NCBI GenBank assembly: GCA_028703495.1
Contig: JAQVMT010000021.1
Location: 1 to 35,751 of the forward strand
Reading direction: 5' to 3'
Source of the DNA: Clostridia bacterium
Lineage (GTDB): Bacteria > Bacillota > Clostridia > Christensenellales > CAG-314
DNA: 35,751 nucleotides
The translations under genes were made by a program, and so were the position numbers. The number at the start of each line of letters is the position of its first letter. Positions within the stretch are counted from its first letter, which is position 1. The notes under the pieces were generated by a model that saw nothing but the letters and a program-made list of their open reading frames with translations, ran no database searches and had not been told where the DNA came from. Below, piece after piece: positions 6,161 to 13,942 of this stretch.

Positions 6161-7495
6161 ATGCCAAAAACAAAACTAAAAACAACCCTGCTTATGAAAA
6201 GCGACTTACCAAAGAACACCGATCCGACTGTTATCGAGAAAGATACTTCGCAAAAGAACAGCGATCAGTCAGCTTTCGAGTTCGCGCCTCCTTACATATT
6301 TGAATCGCTTGCGGTACTCTACGACGATACTAACACTTTCCACTCCCGCTGCATAAGAACAAAAGCCGCAATTACCGTACTGCTAGGTTACTCAATCAAC
6401 TCGGATGAAGAGGGCAAACAGCAAGACGAAGATTACAAAAAGATCGATGCTTTTATGAGTCAGTATCTCTTGGATATTTATAACACCCAACTTGACTTTG
6501 AAATCTTTGGTAATGGCTTTGGCGAGTTGGTACGCAATGCTAAGCGAGAAGTTGCTGAATACTACCACATTCCCGCGAAAGAGACAGCGCTGACAAAACC
6601 TAATGAGAAGCTAAAGCTAAAACAAATCCTTGGTTCAGAAACAATTTACTACAAAGAGTTTGAAGGTGAGAAATATCAGAAGTCAGAAGAACATGAGTTT
6701 ATTCATCTTAAGAACTATTCACCAAAGAGCCGCTACTATGGTGTGCCTGAGTACATGACAGCGGTTACAACGATGTTCCTTGACCAAAGCGCCAATGAGT
6801 TTAACGTTCGTAAGTTCAACAACAATGCCGTACCCGATTCGATAATCGAGATGTATGGATTTGACAGCGAAGACGGAGCCGAAAGTAACATCAAGAACTT
6901 TTTTCAAGGCAACTTTAAGGGGACGGAAAACAGCGGAAAAGTATTGCTCCTGGAAGCTGAGACAAAAGGCGAAAACGAGATCAAAGTTACAAAAATGGGA
7001 GCTGAAATAAAGGAAGCTTCCTTCCGTGGTTTACGCTCAGACAACAGAGAGGAAGTACTTGTTGCGCACGGTGTCCCGCCTCGTTTAATCGGGCTGGAAT
7101 CAGTCGGTAAACTTTCCGGGGGTGGAGAAGTCCGTGAGCAAATGCGATTGTTCAATGAGATTATGATTATTCCTAGGCAAAATAATTTAGCTCGATTGAT
7201 TAACAGCATTATTCAAAAGGGTATGGGGATAGAGGGCTGGAAAGTGAAGTTCAATACTTTCGAGTTTGCTAATACTGTTGACGATGCTACTTTCTACAAC
7301 ACAATGATAACCGCTACAGATGCGAACGGAGAGACTATCATTGATGCAAGCGAAGCACGTGCGGAGATGGGTTATCCTCCCCGTGACGAATCAAAGAGGC
7401 CAGCAAAGCCAGTCGAGAAAGCTGATAAGTTTGCGGCATTGGCTAAGGCATTAAAGCAAATAAGAATAACCTTGGAGAGTATGCAGGATGAATAA
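6161..7495 (+). CDS. Portal protein (PBSX/HK97-like)
   Basis: This 444-residue protein would form the dodecameric portal ring through which DNA enters and leaves the head. Features typical of PBSX-type portals are APPYIFESLAVLYDDTNTFH followed by RCIRTKAAITVLLGYSI near the start, then FEIFGNGFGELVRN, the wing/stem segment around EVLVAHGVPPRLIGLESVGK, and the late ARLINSIIQKG helix. It lies eight bases after the terminase stop with a TGAGGATG ribosome site. It overlaps the MuF-like gene by eight bases. Order terL-portal-MuF is standard. Length fits the family. Confidence 0.92.
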   Translation: MPKTKLKTTLLMKSDLPKNTDPTVIEKDTSQKNSDQSAFEFAPPYIFESLAVLYDDTNTFHSRCIRTKAAITVLLGYSINSDEEGKQQDEDYKKIDAFMSQYLLDIYNTQLDFEIFGNGFGELVRNAKREVAEYYHIPAKETALTKPNEKLKLKQILGSETIYYKEFEGEKYQKSEEHEFIHLKNYSPKSRYYGVPEYMTAVTTMFLDQSANEFNVRKFNNNAVPDSIIEMYGFDSEDGAESNIKNFFQGNFKGTENSGKVLLLEAETKGENEIKVTKMGAEIKEASFRGLRSDNREEVLVAHGVPPRLIGLESVGKLSGGGEVREQMRLFNEIMIIPRQNNLARLINSIIQKGMGIEGWKVKFNTFEFANTVDDATFYNTMITATDANGETIIDASEARAEMGYPPRDESKRPAKPVEKADKFAALAKALKQIRITLESMQDE

Positions 7496-8390
7496 TCACA
7501 TTGAAGATTGTATCCACGAGATAAATGACATTATGGCTTTAATCACGAAAGGGAACAAGTGGGATGGGCTTGCAAGTCGAATGACAAAGCTACTCTTGCA
7601 AAAGTGGAATGATGAACAGAAGGAAGCGTTGAGGGATGCGATTCGTTTTCTCACTAGCCAAAAGACAGTGCAGATTACTAAAGAAGAATTTGACATTGTC
7701 CGACAGGACCTTGAAAGCAAACTTGGAGCTAATCTTGCGGAGATTTTTCGTAAAGACATCAAGAAGATACAGCTCGAAGGATACAAGAAAGCGCACACTG
7801 AAATCGGCATTGATTTTGAGTTTAACACCGTTGACAAAAGGTCATTGAGTTGGTTATTCGAAAAAGACATTAAGCAATTCTGGATAGGAGAGAGTTACAC
7901 GGAAGAGCTTAACACGAAGCTTAACAAGATAGCCGCTAATGTGATGAAAGCAGGTCTAGGCAGAGCGGAGGGAGCTTTGCTCTTTAAAGCGGAACTAGGT
8001 ACTCAATTCGAGCGGACAAATAACTACTGGGAACTAATGTCGGATCACATTGTGACCCGTGCTCGTGAGTTCGGTAGGACATCAGCATACGAGAAAGCAA
8101 ACGTGAATTACATCAAGATCGTTAACCCGAAACCAGTGGCAGAAATATGCAAGTTCATGAACGGGAAAATAATTCCGGTAGCAAAAGCAATTGAGCAACG
8201 AGATAAATTACTAAAAGCGAAATCAGTTGACCAGGTTAAAAAGATCGCTCCCTGGTATAGCGATAAGCAGGCATTAGCTCTTGCTGCTAAGGGCGGAATA
8301 CCTAAAAACATTGGGCTTCCTCCATATCACGGGCGTTGTAAGTCAACATCTGTAATTGCTTATCCCGACGAGGTTTTTAATATCGAATAA
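7488..8390 (+). CDS. Head morphogenesis protein, SPP1 gp7/Mu gpF-like
   Basis: This 300-residue minor head protein is usually bound to the portal and helps assembly or DNA ejection. The C-terminal MuF-like region is recognisable: REFGRTSAYEKANVNYIKI, a KFMNGKIIPV segment, and the ending IPKNIGLPPYHGRCKSTSV, close to the usual 'P.HprCrc' motif with the conserved H, R and C. The N-terminal half is helical. It overlaps the portal gene, consistent with coupled translation. No toxin or enzyme domain is fused to the C-terminus, as sometimes occurs in MuF proteins of other phages. Confidence 0.88.
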   Translation: MNNHIEDCIHEINDIMALITKGNKWDGLASRMTKLLLQKWNDEQKEALRDAIRFLTSQKTVQITKEEFDIVRQDLESKLGANLAEIFRKDIKKIQLEGYKKAHTEIGIDFEFNTVDKRSLSWLFEKDIKQFWIGESYTEELNTKLNKIAANVMKAGLGRAEGALLFKAELGTQFERTNNYWELMSDHIVTRAREFGRTSAYEKANVNYIKIVNPKPVAEICKFMNGKIIPVAKAIEQRDKLLKAKSVDQVKKIAPWYSDKQALALAAKGGIPKNIGLPPYHGRCKSTSVIAYPDEVFNIE

Positions 8391-8424
8391 AATTATTATA
8401 TTACATAAAACAGGAGGCGGTGTA

Positions 8425-8640
8425 ATGGCAAATAGCTACATGTATATGAAATGCACAATGTGCAAAGATAAAATTATGATAGCGAAATTTTTATCCAGAG
8501 AGTGGGATGAAAAAGTTTCAAAAGAAAAGCTGAACGAATTCTTTGAAAAACATAACCACGTTGACGATCCACGTGTAAAAAACAAAGATGAATATTATAA
8601 ATATGGTGGTAAACATTTCAAATTGGTTATTGAACAGTGA
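8425..8640 (+). CDS. Small CxxC/HxH protein, 71 residues
   Basis: A strong AGGAGG seven bases before ATG 8425 sets the start, although the frame is open further upstream. The protein starts MANSYMYMKCTMCKDKIMIA. It has C10-x2-C13 near the start and KHNH about 30 residues later, which could make a small zinc-binding site; the rest is helical and lysine-rich. I recognise no family. It is inserted between the MuF-like gene and the protease gene, a place where phages commonly keep small accessory genes. Confidence 0.7.
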   Translation: MANSYMYMKCTMCKDKIMIAKFLSREWDEKVSKEKLNEFFEKHNHVDDPRVKNKDEYYKYGGKHFKLVIEQ

Positions 8641-8827
8641 CGGGAAAAACCAATTAGAACAAATATGGATTCACGAACTTTCCGACGGAGAAGACCACCC
8701 TTTATTTGAGAAATTATGCAGAGAGATTTATGAGCACTCCGGTATTGATAAAATGAAATTTATTGCTGATTCTATTAGCGGAAAAAGATCACGCAACCCT
8801 TTTCAAAAACTATACGACCATACGTGA
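8588..8827 (+). CDS. Small acidic protein, start uncertain
   Basis: The frame overlaps the previous gene if ATG 8588 is used. TTG 8630 is an alternative start that shortens the overlap. Neither has a convincing ribosome site, so translation is probably coupled. The non-overlapping part is the more protein-like: SDGKNQLEQIWIHELSDGED, then LFEKLCREIYEHSG and a basic end. It looks helical. No family is recognised and no membrane segment is present. Confidence 0.5.
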   Translation: MNIINMVVNISNWLLNSDGKNQLEQIWIHELSDGEDHPLFEKLCREIYEHSGIDKMKFIADSISGKRSRNPFQKLYDHT

Positions 8828-8854
8828 TATTGAATTAAAAAGGATAATGTTAAC

Positions 8855-9001
8855 TTGGAAAAAATTATTTTTACTTTTATGATGATCTGTATTGCTATAG
8901 GCGTTGGCTTCTGTATATATGAAGCCGAACGCCCTATTTATAAGGCTAAAATGTCAAAAAAGACTTTTGAAAAAATATACGGCAGAAAACCCCGCGTTTA
9001 G
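8855..9001 (+). CDS. Small single-pass membrane protein, TTG start, 48 residues
   Basis: Starting at TTG 8855 the product is MEKIIFTFMMICIAIGVGFC, then IYEAERPIYKAKMSK and a basic tail ending GRKPRV. The first 22 residues form one clear membrane helix. AAGGA lies about 11 bases upstream. It is an N-terminally anchored small protein with a cytoplasmic basic tail. Together with the 53-residue membrane protein at 3702 it is one of two tiny membrane genes placed just before the duplicated hairpin/T-run elements. No family is recognised. Confidence 0.5.
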   Translation: MEKIIFTFMMICIAIGVGFCIYEAERPIYKAKMSKKTFEKIYGRKPRV

Positions 9002-9014
9002 ATTTTAATTAACA

Positions 9015-9060
9015 CACCTAAAGATAATTAGGTTTACAAACCTACCTTGATTTTTTATTT
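9015..9060 (+). terminator. Hairpins plus T-run; second copy of the duplicated element
   Basis: CCTAA-AGATAA-TTAGG (9017-9032) and an overlapping stem AGGTT-TACA-AACCT (9031-9044) are followed by TTGATTTTTTATTT. The two stems exclude each other, as in an attenuator. The first 23 bases match 3847-3869 with two differences. It separates the small genes from the capsid operon, so a partial terminator is the likely role. Confidence 0.45.
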
Positions 9061-9097
9061 ATCGGGCAAATGATTCACTAATTTTAAGGAATCAGCA

Positions 9098-10102
9098 ATG
9101 CCCGCAAAGAAAAGATTACTCAAAAGCGTTAAGGTTGCATTCATTTCGCTGGTTGACAAAGGCGCAAATAACAAGACAGTTATTTACAAATCGGCAGACC
9201 CAACAAAGAACACCTACCAAAAAACAGTCGAGATCAAAAAGTTTGATGAAGAACAAGGCTTGATTTACGGAATAGTATATTCTCCCGATCAGGTTGACAC
9301 GGACGGAGATTACACAACTGCCGAAGTAATCAAGGCTATGGCTTACGACTTTATGAAGGAAGCAAAAACCAACTCGGTAGATCAACAGCATGATTATGTA
9401 GCTAAAGACGGCTGCTATGTTGCGGAGAGCTGGATATTGAAATCGGGTGATCCTGTTTTCCCCGGCGAACCTGAAGGAAGCTGGGCTGTAGCGATAAAGG
9501 TCGAGAACGAAGAGATCAAGAAAGCAGTAAAGGATGGAGAAATAACCGGACTTAGCATGGCAGGGCTTGCAGTAGTTGAAGAGGTTGCCAAATCTGATAA
9601 GTCGCTAATCGAAAAGTTTACCAAGATCGTTAAAGAGGGCTTTGCAAATATCAAAAAAGACTTCAACTCACAATGGAACCAGGAACAACTACGCCGTATG
9701 TCTTGGGCGTTCACTGATTCGATCTCTGAAATACTTAATGACGAAAACATTGCTGATAAGAAAGCCGAAATCTTGAAGAACGTAGAGCAATTCAAAACCG
9801 CAATCGAAGCTTTTAATTTTAACACAACTACACCCGTAACAAAAACCAATAAAGAGGACATTGAAATGAAACCAGAAGAAATAGCTGAACTTGCAAAAAA
9901 CGCCGTAGCTGAAGCGGTAAAACCTTTTGCCGACCTTCAAAAATCGGTTGACGATTTGAAAAAGGCACAGGAAGATAAGAACGCCGATCTTGAAAAGAGA
10001 TTGAAAACCGTTGAAGAAATAACGCCTGGCAGTGCTCAAGTTGGCGCAGACGGGAAGCCGGTTGAAAAAACCCAGCACACGAACGCCCCAATCTGGTTAT
10101 AA
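9098..10102 (+). CDS. Prohead protease (XkdF-like) with C-terminal scaffold
   Basis: The N-terminal 165 residues look like the XkdF-type phage serine protease: VAFISLVDKGANNKTVIYKS at 13-32, YGIVYSPDQVDTDGD, H98 in DQQHDY and S153 in TGLSMAGLA, the likely catalytic His and Ser of the herpesvirus-protease-like fold. A helical linker follows. From residue 257 there is a coiled-coil scaffold-like part (ELAKNAVAEAVKPFADLQKS and on) ending GSAQ...NAPIWL. Protease-scaffold fusions directly before the capsid gene are known from several phage groups. The protease matures the prohead by removing scaffold. An internal ribosome site and ATG at 9866 suggest the scaffold is also made alone. The gene starts at ATG 9098 with AAGGAA upstream. 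Confidence 0.88.
   Translation: MPAKKRLLKSVKVAFISLVDKGANNKTVIYKSADPTKNTYQKTVEIKKFDEEQGLIYGIVYSPDQVDTDGDYTTAEVIKAMAYDFMKEAKTNSVDQQHDYVAKDGCYVAESWILKSGDPVFPGEPEGSWAVAIKVENEEIKKAVKDGEITGLSMAGLAVVEEVAKSDKSLIEKFTKIVKEGFANIKKDFNSQWNQEQLRRMSWAFTDSISEILNDENIADKKAEILKNVEQFKTAIEAFNFNTTTPVTKTNKEDIEMKPEEIAELAKNAVAEAVKPFADLQKSVDDLKKAQEDKNADLEKRLKTVEEITPGSAQVGADGKPVEKTQHTNAPIWL
9866..10102 (+). CDS. Nested capsid scaffold protein (internal start)
   Basis: Inside the protease gene and in the same frame, GAGGA at 9854-9858 lies seven bases before ATG 9866. This would give a 78-residue protein MKPEEIAELAKNAVAEAVKP and on, covering exactly the scaffold-like coiled coil. The arrangement copies lambda C/Nu3, where the scaffold is an in-frame internal product of the protease gene. 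The site is at a domain boundary: before it is a flexible NFNTTTPVTKTNKED linker. Production of the short form is inference from the ribosome site. Confidence 0.6.
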   Translation: MKPEEIAELAKNAVAEAVKPFADLQKSVDDLKKAQEDKNADLEKRLKTVEEITPGSAQVGADGKPVEKTQHTNAPIWL

Positions 10103-10139
10103 GAAAAATTTTCAATCATAAAAAAAGTGAGATAACGAA

Positions 10140-11123
10140 ATGACAACTGAAGAAATACTTGCGCTGTTAAATAAGGCTGCTATCAGCCGCGCTACCGGCG
10201 GTCAGCTTACTACTGAACAGGCAAAACAGTTCATTGATACCGTAGTCGCACAATCTGATTTCTTGCAAAAGATACAGACTGTTCAAATGACCTCGGGAAC
10301 ATATCAACTGAACACAATCGAGATAGCTTCGCGCGTAATGCGTGCAGCAACCGAGGGGGTAGCTCCTAGCAATACTGCCGGCGTTACTATTACACCTAGA
10401 TCCTTAACTTCAAAAGAAGTAATCCTGCCTTACGATATTACTTTCTCGTTCCTTGAGGAAAATATCGAAGGTCAGAACGCCGAGGGTAAGATCAACCAGA
10501 TGTTTGCAAAAGCATTTGGAAACGATAACCTTGATTTAGCTACTAACGGTAATGAATCTCTTGCTGCTACAATTACCGATGCTGATGCTGATGGATTGGA
10601 TGATACAACCGGCTTAAGTCAGAACGATCACGACTTCTTAACTGCTAATGATGGCTGGTTAAGGTTGGCACGTGTCGATTCTACCGTTCACGATTACGTT
10701 ATTCCTGCCGATCCAACTGCATTGGGCTGGAAATCTGTATTCAAGAACATGCTGAAGCTTATGCCTAACAAATGGAAAGCTAATACTGACGAATTGGTGT
10801 TCTTAGTAGCCCCTGATGTTGAAGTAAGCTACAGAGATGAATTAGGCACACGTAACACCGCTCTTGGTGATGCTCTGTTGGCAGAAAAAAGAAGAGCTTC
10901 TTACCAGGGCATTATTGTAGAGCCAATGCCGTTTATGCCTGGTGGAAATACTCCATCTGTAATGTTAACTAAACCTAAAAACTTAGGTATTGGTATCGGC
11001 AGAAACATTCGTGTAGGTCGCCAGATTCAGGAAAGAAAACGTGTGATTGAATATACAATCACTGCAAAAACCGATTACAACTATGTACTTGGTGACATGA
11101 TAGTACTTGGTGAAAAAGCGTAA
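10140..11123 (+). CDS. Major capsid protein
   Basis: This 327-residue protein follows the protease-scaffold gene and has the size and composition of an HK97-fold capsid protein. Recognisable parts are an N-terminal helical arm ending LQKIQTVQMTSGTYQLNTIE, a strand-rich middle (KEVILPYDITFSFLEENIEG), and the late FLVAPDVEVSYRDELGTRNT, YQGIIVEPMPFMPGG and GIGRNIRVGRQIQERKRVIE stretches. These resemble capsid proteins annotated as P2- or HK97-like. GTGAGA lies upstream of the ATG. It would form the icosahedral shell. No obvious Ig-like decoration domain is fused. Identification rests on position plus general pattern. Confidence 0.88.
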   Translation: MTTEEILALLNKAAISRATGGQLTTEQAKQFIDTVVAQSDFLQKIQTVQMTSGTYQLNTIEIASRVMRAATEGVAPSNTAGVTITPRSLTSKEVILPYDITFSFLEENIEGQNAEGKINQMFAKAFGNDNLDLATNGNESLAATITDADADGLDDTTGLSQNDHDFLTANDGWLRLARVDSTVHDYVIPADPTALGWKSVFKNMLKLMPNKWKANTDELVFLVAPDVEVSYRDELGTRNTALGDALLAEKRRASYQGIIVEPMPFMPGGNTPSVMLTKPKNLGIGIGRNIRVGRQIQERKRVIEYTITAKTDYNYVLGDMIVLGEKA

Positions 11124-11145
11124 TTAAACTTAAGCGAGAATTGAA

Positions 11146-11412
11146 ATGAAATATAGAGCCAACGCCGGCGTAGGCGATTCAAAAGGATTGATAATGAAGG
11201 GAGAGGTTATTTCGGAAGAGAAATTCGAGAGCCTTTCCCCTCGCATGAAATCAAAGTTTGTTGCAATCAACCTGAAGGAAGTAAACCCTCCGGGTCACAA
11301 TGTTGCAGTAGGTGATTCTCCCGTGGATGTGATTGCTGGGTCAGAGAAGAAGGTTGTTGACAGCTCGTCGCAGCCTTCTTCCATTAAGCAAGATCCAAAA
11401 AGGAAGCGATAA
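11146..11412 (+). CDS. Small protein after the capsid gene
   Basis: This 88-residue protein has MKYRANAGVGDSKGLIMKGE at the start, a small strand-rich part (about 1-45), then a flexible serine/lysine tail ending DPKRKR. It lies between the capsid and the head-tail connector genes, two bases before the latter, so it is part of the head-neck operon. Small genes here often code for head fibres, decoration or Rho-like/DUF proteins. The N-terminal pattern is reminiscent of small 'head-tail joining' accessory proteins, but I cannot name a family. Confidence 0.65.
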   Translation: MKYRANAGVGDSKGLIMKGEVISEEKFESLSPRMKSKFVAINLKEVNPPGHNVAVGDSPVDVIAGSEKKVVDSSSQPSSIKQDPKRKR

Positions 11413-11414
11413 AA

Positions 11415-11855
11415 ATGCTAACCTCGTATATACAAATCAGAGATGAGGGAAACTTACCCGAGACTATCAAAGATGATAAGCTGAAACCTCACTGGGATAA
11501 AGCTATCATTGAAATGAAAAGGATAATGACTGATGCTGTTTATGAGGAAACCGAGGCGAAGGGAGAGAACGATCCTGATTATGATACTTGCGCAATTGCA
11601 GAGGCAAACCTAACTCTTTCTTATGCAATTACATCGCTTAACATCGACACTCATGGAACTGGCATTGTCCGGTCGAAAGGCTTTGACGAAGGGCGTTCCG
11701 ATCTCTTAAGTCAGAATGAAGTTGAGCGGTTGAGAACCTACTACAAAAACATAGCAATGGATTTACTAAAACCTTACATCCCTCAAATGGAATCGACTGA
11801 AGATGTTCCCGCAGATGAATTAAGGGGAGCAAATTACAGGTTGTCCGCCGTATGA
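11415..11855 (+). CDS. Head-tail connector (gp6/gp15-like, probable)
   Basis: This 146-residue acidic, helical protein has the look of the adaptor that binds under the portal: LKPHWDKAIIEMKRIM, CAIAEANLTLSYAITSLNI and a final helix RTYYKNIAMDLLKPYIP. The position directly after the capsid and before the HK97-gp10-like gene is the classic place for this adaptor. It overlaps the next gene at TATGATG. Motif support is weak and the call is mainly by context and size. Confidence 0.68.
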   Translation: MLTSYIQIRDEGNLPETIKDDKLKPHWDKAIIEMKRIMTDAVYEETEAKGENDPDYDTCAIAEANLTLSYAITSLNIDTHGTGIVRSKGFDEGRSDLLSQNEVERLRTYYKNIAMDLLKPYIPQMESTEDVPADELRGANYRLSAV

Positions 11856-12361
11856 TGCGGGATGACAGGTACTTTGAAAAACTTGGCGAAGAGATTATCA
11901 AGACCTTTTATGATGAAGCTGAAAAGCTAGCTGAAAAAATAGGACTGATTCTTGAACGTGAAACCAAGGATGTTCTTAAACAGAATGACAAGATTGCAAC
12001 TGCCGATTTGTATAAGTCGATCAGGGAGAAAACGAGAAAGATGCTCTGGGGTTACATGATAACCGTATTCTCGAATGTAAATTATGCTCAGTACGTGTAT
12101 GACGGAACTAAGCCTCACTTTCCACCGATCAACAAAATAGCAAAGTGGGTAAGGATTAAAAAGCTTTCCGGCAATTACTCGATAAAATCTCATGGAAGAT
12201 TAGGCAAAAAGCAGGATCAGTACGATCAGGATCGGGCTTTAGCCTGGTTAATCGCTCGTAAGATTGCAAAGAAAGGCACTAAGGGAATTAAGTTTTTCGA
12301 TCTTGCATTAAAGCAGGGTTTACCAATGATTGAACAAAAAGTGGCAAATTTTAAGGGATGA
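11852..12361 (+). CDS. HK97 gp10-like neck/tail-completion protein
   Basis: This 169-residue protein has KIATADLYKSIREKTRKMLW near 50-70, followed by NVNYAQYVYDGTKPHFPPIN and a late RALAWLIARKIAKKGTKG helix. The 'L..Si..........v.tn..YA.yve.Gt.ph.p' pattern is typical of HK97 gp10/Mu gpG-type proteins that join head and tail. It overlaps the genes on both sides by four bases each, so the neck genes are translated as a coupled set. Confidence 0.8.
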   Translation: MMRDDRYFEKLGEEIIKTFYDEAEKLAEKIGLILERETKDVLKQNDKIATADLYKSIREKTRKMLWGYMITVFSNVNYAQYVYDGTKPHFPPINKIAKWVRIKKLSGNYSIKSHGRLGKKQDQYDQDRALAWLIARKIAKKGTKGIKFFDLALKQGLPMIEQKVANFKG

Positions 12362-12795
12362 ACATTTACGAAACCATATCGTTTCTTCAAACACAGCTTA
12401 AAGCAGGGAATACTTCCATTGATGATCTGCTTTATAAGGTGAACGTTGAAATAGATTCATATCAAGACCTTTCGAGATCGTGCCCTTTTGTTCTTATCGA
12501 AGCTGACAGAACGGAATTCGAGAACTCCGCCGGCTACGGTCAACCGGTCAAACAAATTCATTACTTAAGCCTTACTTGTGTGTGCGAAGCTCAGAACGAA
12601 AATTTTATCAGCTACAAATCAGCAGTAAATCAGTTAGTAAAAAACACAATTAACAAACTGATAACTATTACAGATGATGATATTCAGCACATCAAACCTA
12701 CTGAGTTGGCACATTCGGAAATGATGATCGGCTCACTCAAAACATCGGCAGTAGTTATCACGTTGGAAGTAAAAACTTATTGGCAGGATTTATAA
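12358..12795 (+). CDS. Tail terminator protein (probable)
   Basis: This 145-residue protein overlaps the gp10-like gene by four bases and has size, position and alpha/beta layout of gpU-like tail terminators, which cap the tail tube and fix its length. Visible parts are MNIYETISFLQTQLKAGNTS, CPFVLIEADRTEFENSAGYG, and a final strand SAVVITLEVKTYWQDL. No catalytic motif is expected. The call is by context. Confidence 0.68.
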   Translation: MNIYETISFLQTQLKAGNTSIDDLLYKVNVEIDSYQDLSRSCPFVLIEADRTEFENSAGYGQPVKQIHYLSLTCVCEAQNENFISYKSAVNQLVKNTINKLITITDDDIQHIKPTELAHSEMMIGSLKTSAVVITLEVKTYWQDL

Positions 12796-12815
12796 TAAAA
12801 AGGAGACAGGAACAA

Positions 12816-13289
12816 ATGAAACGCTCACTAATATTTTTAATCGCACTGTTAATTTTATTCGCTCTTACAATTCCATCAATGGCACAAACTCAGGAGATAG
12901 CTTTCATTGGCACTGTGGCAAACTCGGCATCGAAGGTTGTTACTGTTGACGTTACTCCGACAATCGATTCGATTGCCGTTAACCTGTACAGCTATGGGGA
13001 GATTGATCTTGACAGCTTGGATGTGAAGCTAGGATTGGTTACAAGTGCGAAGCTAAGTAATAACAGGGTGAACATCGAATACTGGGCTGCCAGTACAACA
13101 TATTCAAAAACATTGACAGTTAACCTCGACAGTGTTACAGCAAGTTACCTGGTAAGAAAAACAGTAATACCCAAATCAGCATTAACGGGTTATCAAAAAG
13201 TAAAGCTTACAGTTATAGCAGCGGCATCAGGAAACGATGCTACAGACCCAAAACAAAAGTTGCTGGTAATTATCGATAAGTACGAGTAA
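12816..13289 (+). CDS. Secreted beta-rich protein with signal peptide
   Basis: I start at ATG 12816, with AAAAGGAG upstream; the frame is open earlier but without a ribosome site. The N-terminus is a textbook Sec signal peptide: basic MKRS, a long hydrophobic core (LIFLIALLILFALTI), then PSMAQ as a likely signal peptidase I site before TQE. The mature part (about 133 residues) is rich in beta strands, serine and threonine, with no cysteine. I recognise no family. It lies between the tail terminator and the endolysin, 28 bases before the latter. Export to the periplasm or outer membrane suggests a lysis helper, an exclusion factor or a surface protein, but none is proven. Signal peptides are unusual in a phage structural operon. 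Confidence 0.75.
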   Translation: MKRSLIFLIALLILFALTIPSMAQTQEIAFIGTVANSASKVVTVDVTPTIDSIAVNLYSYGEIDLDSLDVKLGLVTSAKLSNNRVNIEYWAASTTYSKTLTVNLDSVTASYLVRKTVIPKSALTGYQKVKLTVIAAASGNDATDPKQKLLVIIDKYE

Positions 13290-13320
13290 GAACAATTAAC
13301 CTTTTTTCAAAAGGAATGTG

Positions 13321-13761
13321 ATGTCATTTTACAAACAACAACTGCAAGATTTGATCGAACGTACTCTGAAGGAAAGAGAATTATATTCAGAGTCGGCAGT
13401 CAATCTTTTGTTGGGAACGGCAGCGCAAGAAAGTGGTTTCGGAAAATTCTTACGCCAATTAAATCACGGTCCGGCGCTTAGTATTTTTCAAATCGAACGC
13501 CCTACTTTCGAATGGCTAAAGGATACATACAAAAAGAAATTCGACTTAGAGAATGTTGAGTTTGAAGAAATTGAGTGGGACTTAAAAAAAGCAATTCTTT
13601 TTTGCCGGTTAAGATATTTGGTTGTACGCTCACCCCTTCCTGATGCAAAGAATATCGAGGCATTAGCAGCATATTGGAAAAAATACTATAACACACCGCT
13701 AGGCGCCGGAACCGAAAAAGAATTCATAAATAATTACAAAAAATATGTTCAGGGAGTCTGA
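13321..13761 (+). CDS. Endolysin, lysozyme/transglycosylase-like
   Basis: This 146-residue enzyme has the core LLLGTAAQESGFGKFLRQ with candidate catalytic E37, then GPALSIFQIERPTFEWL, and near the end AAYWKKYYNTPLGAGTEKEF. The 'GT..qES..G..lrQ...GPAlgi.Qie..T' pattern recurs in phage peptidoglycan hydrolases with a lysozyme fold. It would cut host peptidoglycan at lysis. There is no signal peptide, so a holin is needed. ATG 13321 is preferred over GTG 13318 because AAGGA lies five bases before it. It is followed immediately by small membrane proteins, making a lysis cassette in the middle of the late operon. Confidence 0.82.
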   Translation: MSFYKQQLQDLIERTLKERELYSESAVNLLLGTAAQESGFGKFLRQLNHGPALSIFQIERPTFEWLKDTYKKKFDLENVEFEEIEWDLKKAILFCRLRYLVVRSPLPDAKNIEALAAYWKKYYNTPLGAGTEKEFINNYKKYVQGV

Positions 13762-13762
13762 A

Positions 13763-13942
13763 ATGAAAAACACAATCACGAATATAGTTGCGGTTGTACT
13801 GCTAGCAGGCGGTGCAATTCAAACTTATATTCAAACACTTTCGGCAGATGCTGAAATCAATATTCTGCAACTGATATTGGTAGTTGGCGGTGCAATCGTG
13901 GCTTGGTATACCGGCAAAAACAAACAGGGCAAAACAGAATAA
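13763..13942 (+). CDS. Holin candidate, two membrane helices
   Basis: ATG 13763 has AGGGAG six bases upstream, within the end of the endolysin gene. The 59-residue protein begins MKNTITNIVAVVLLAGGAIQ. It has two hydrophobic segments (about 6-22 and 36-53) separated by a short polar loop SADAEIN, and a basic tail GKNKQGKTE. Small size, two helices, a charged tail and the position directly after the endolysin fit a class II holin. There is a single methionine at the start, so no dual start is evident. Its stop overlaps the next gene (TAATG). Confidence 0.68.
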   Translation: MKNTITNIVAVVLLAGGAIQTYIQTLSADAEINILQLILVVGGAIVAWYTGKNKQGKTE

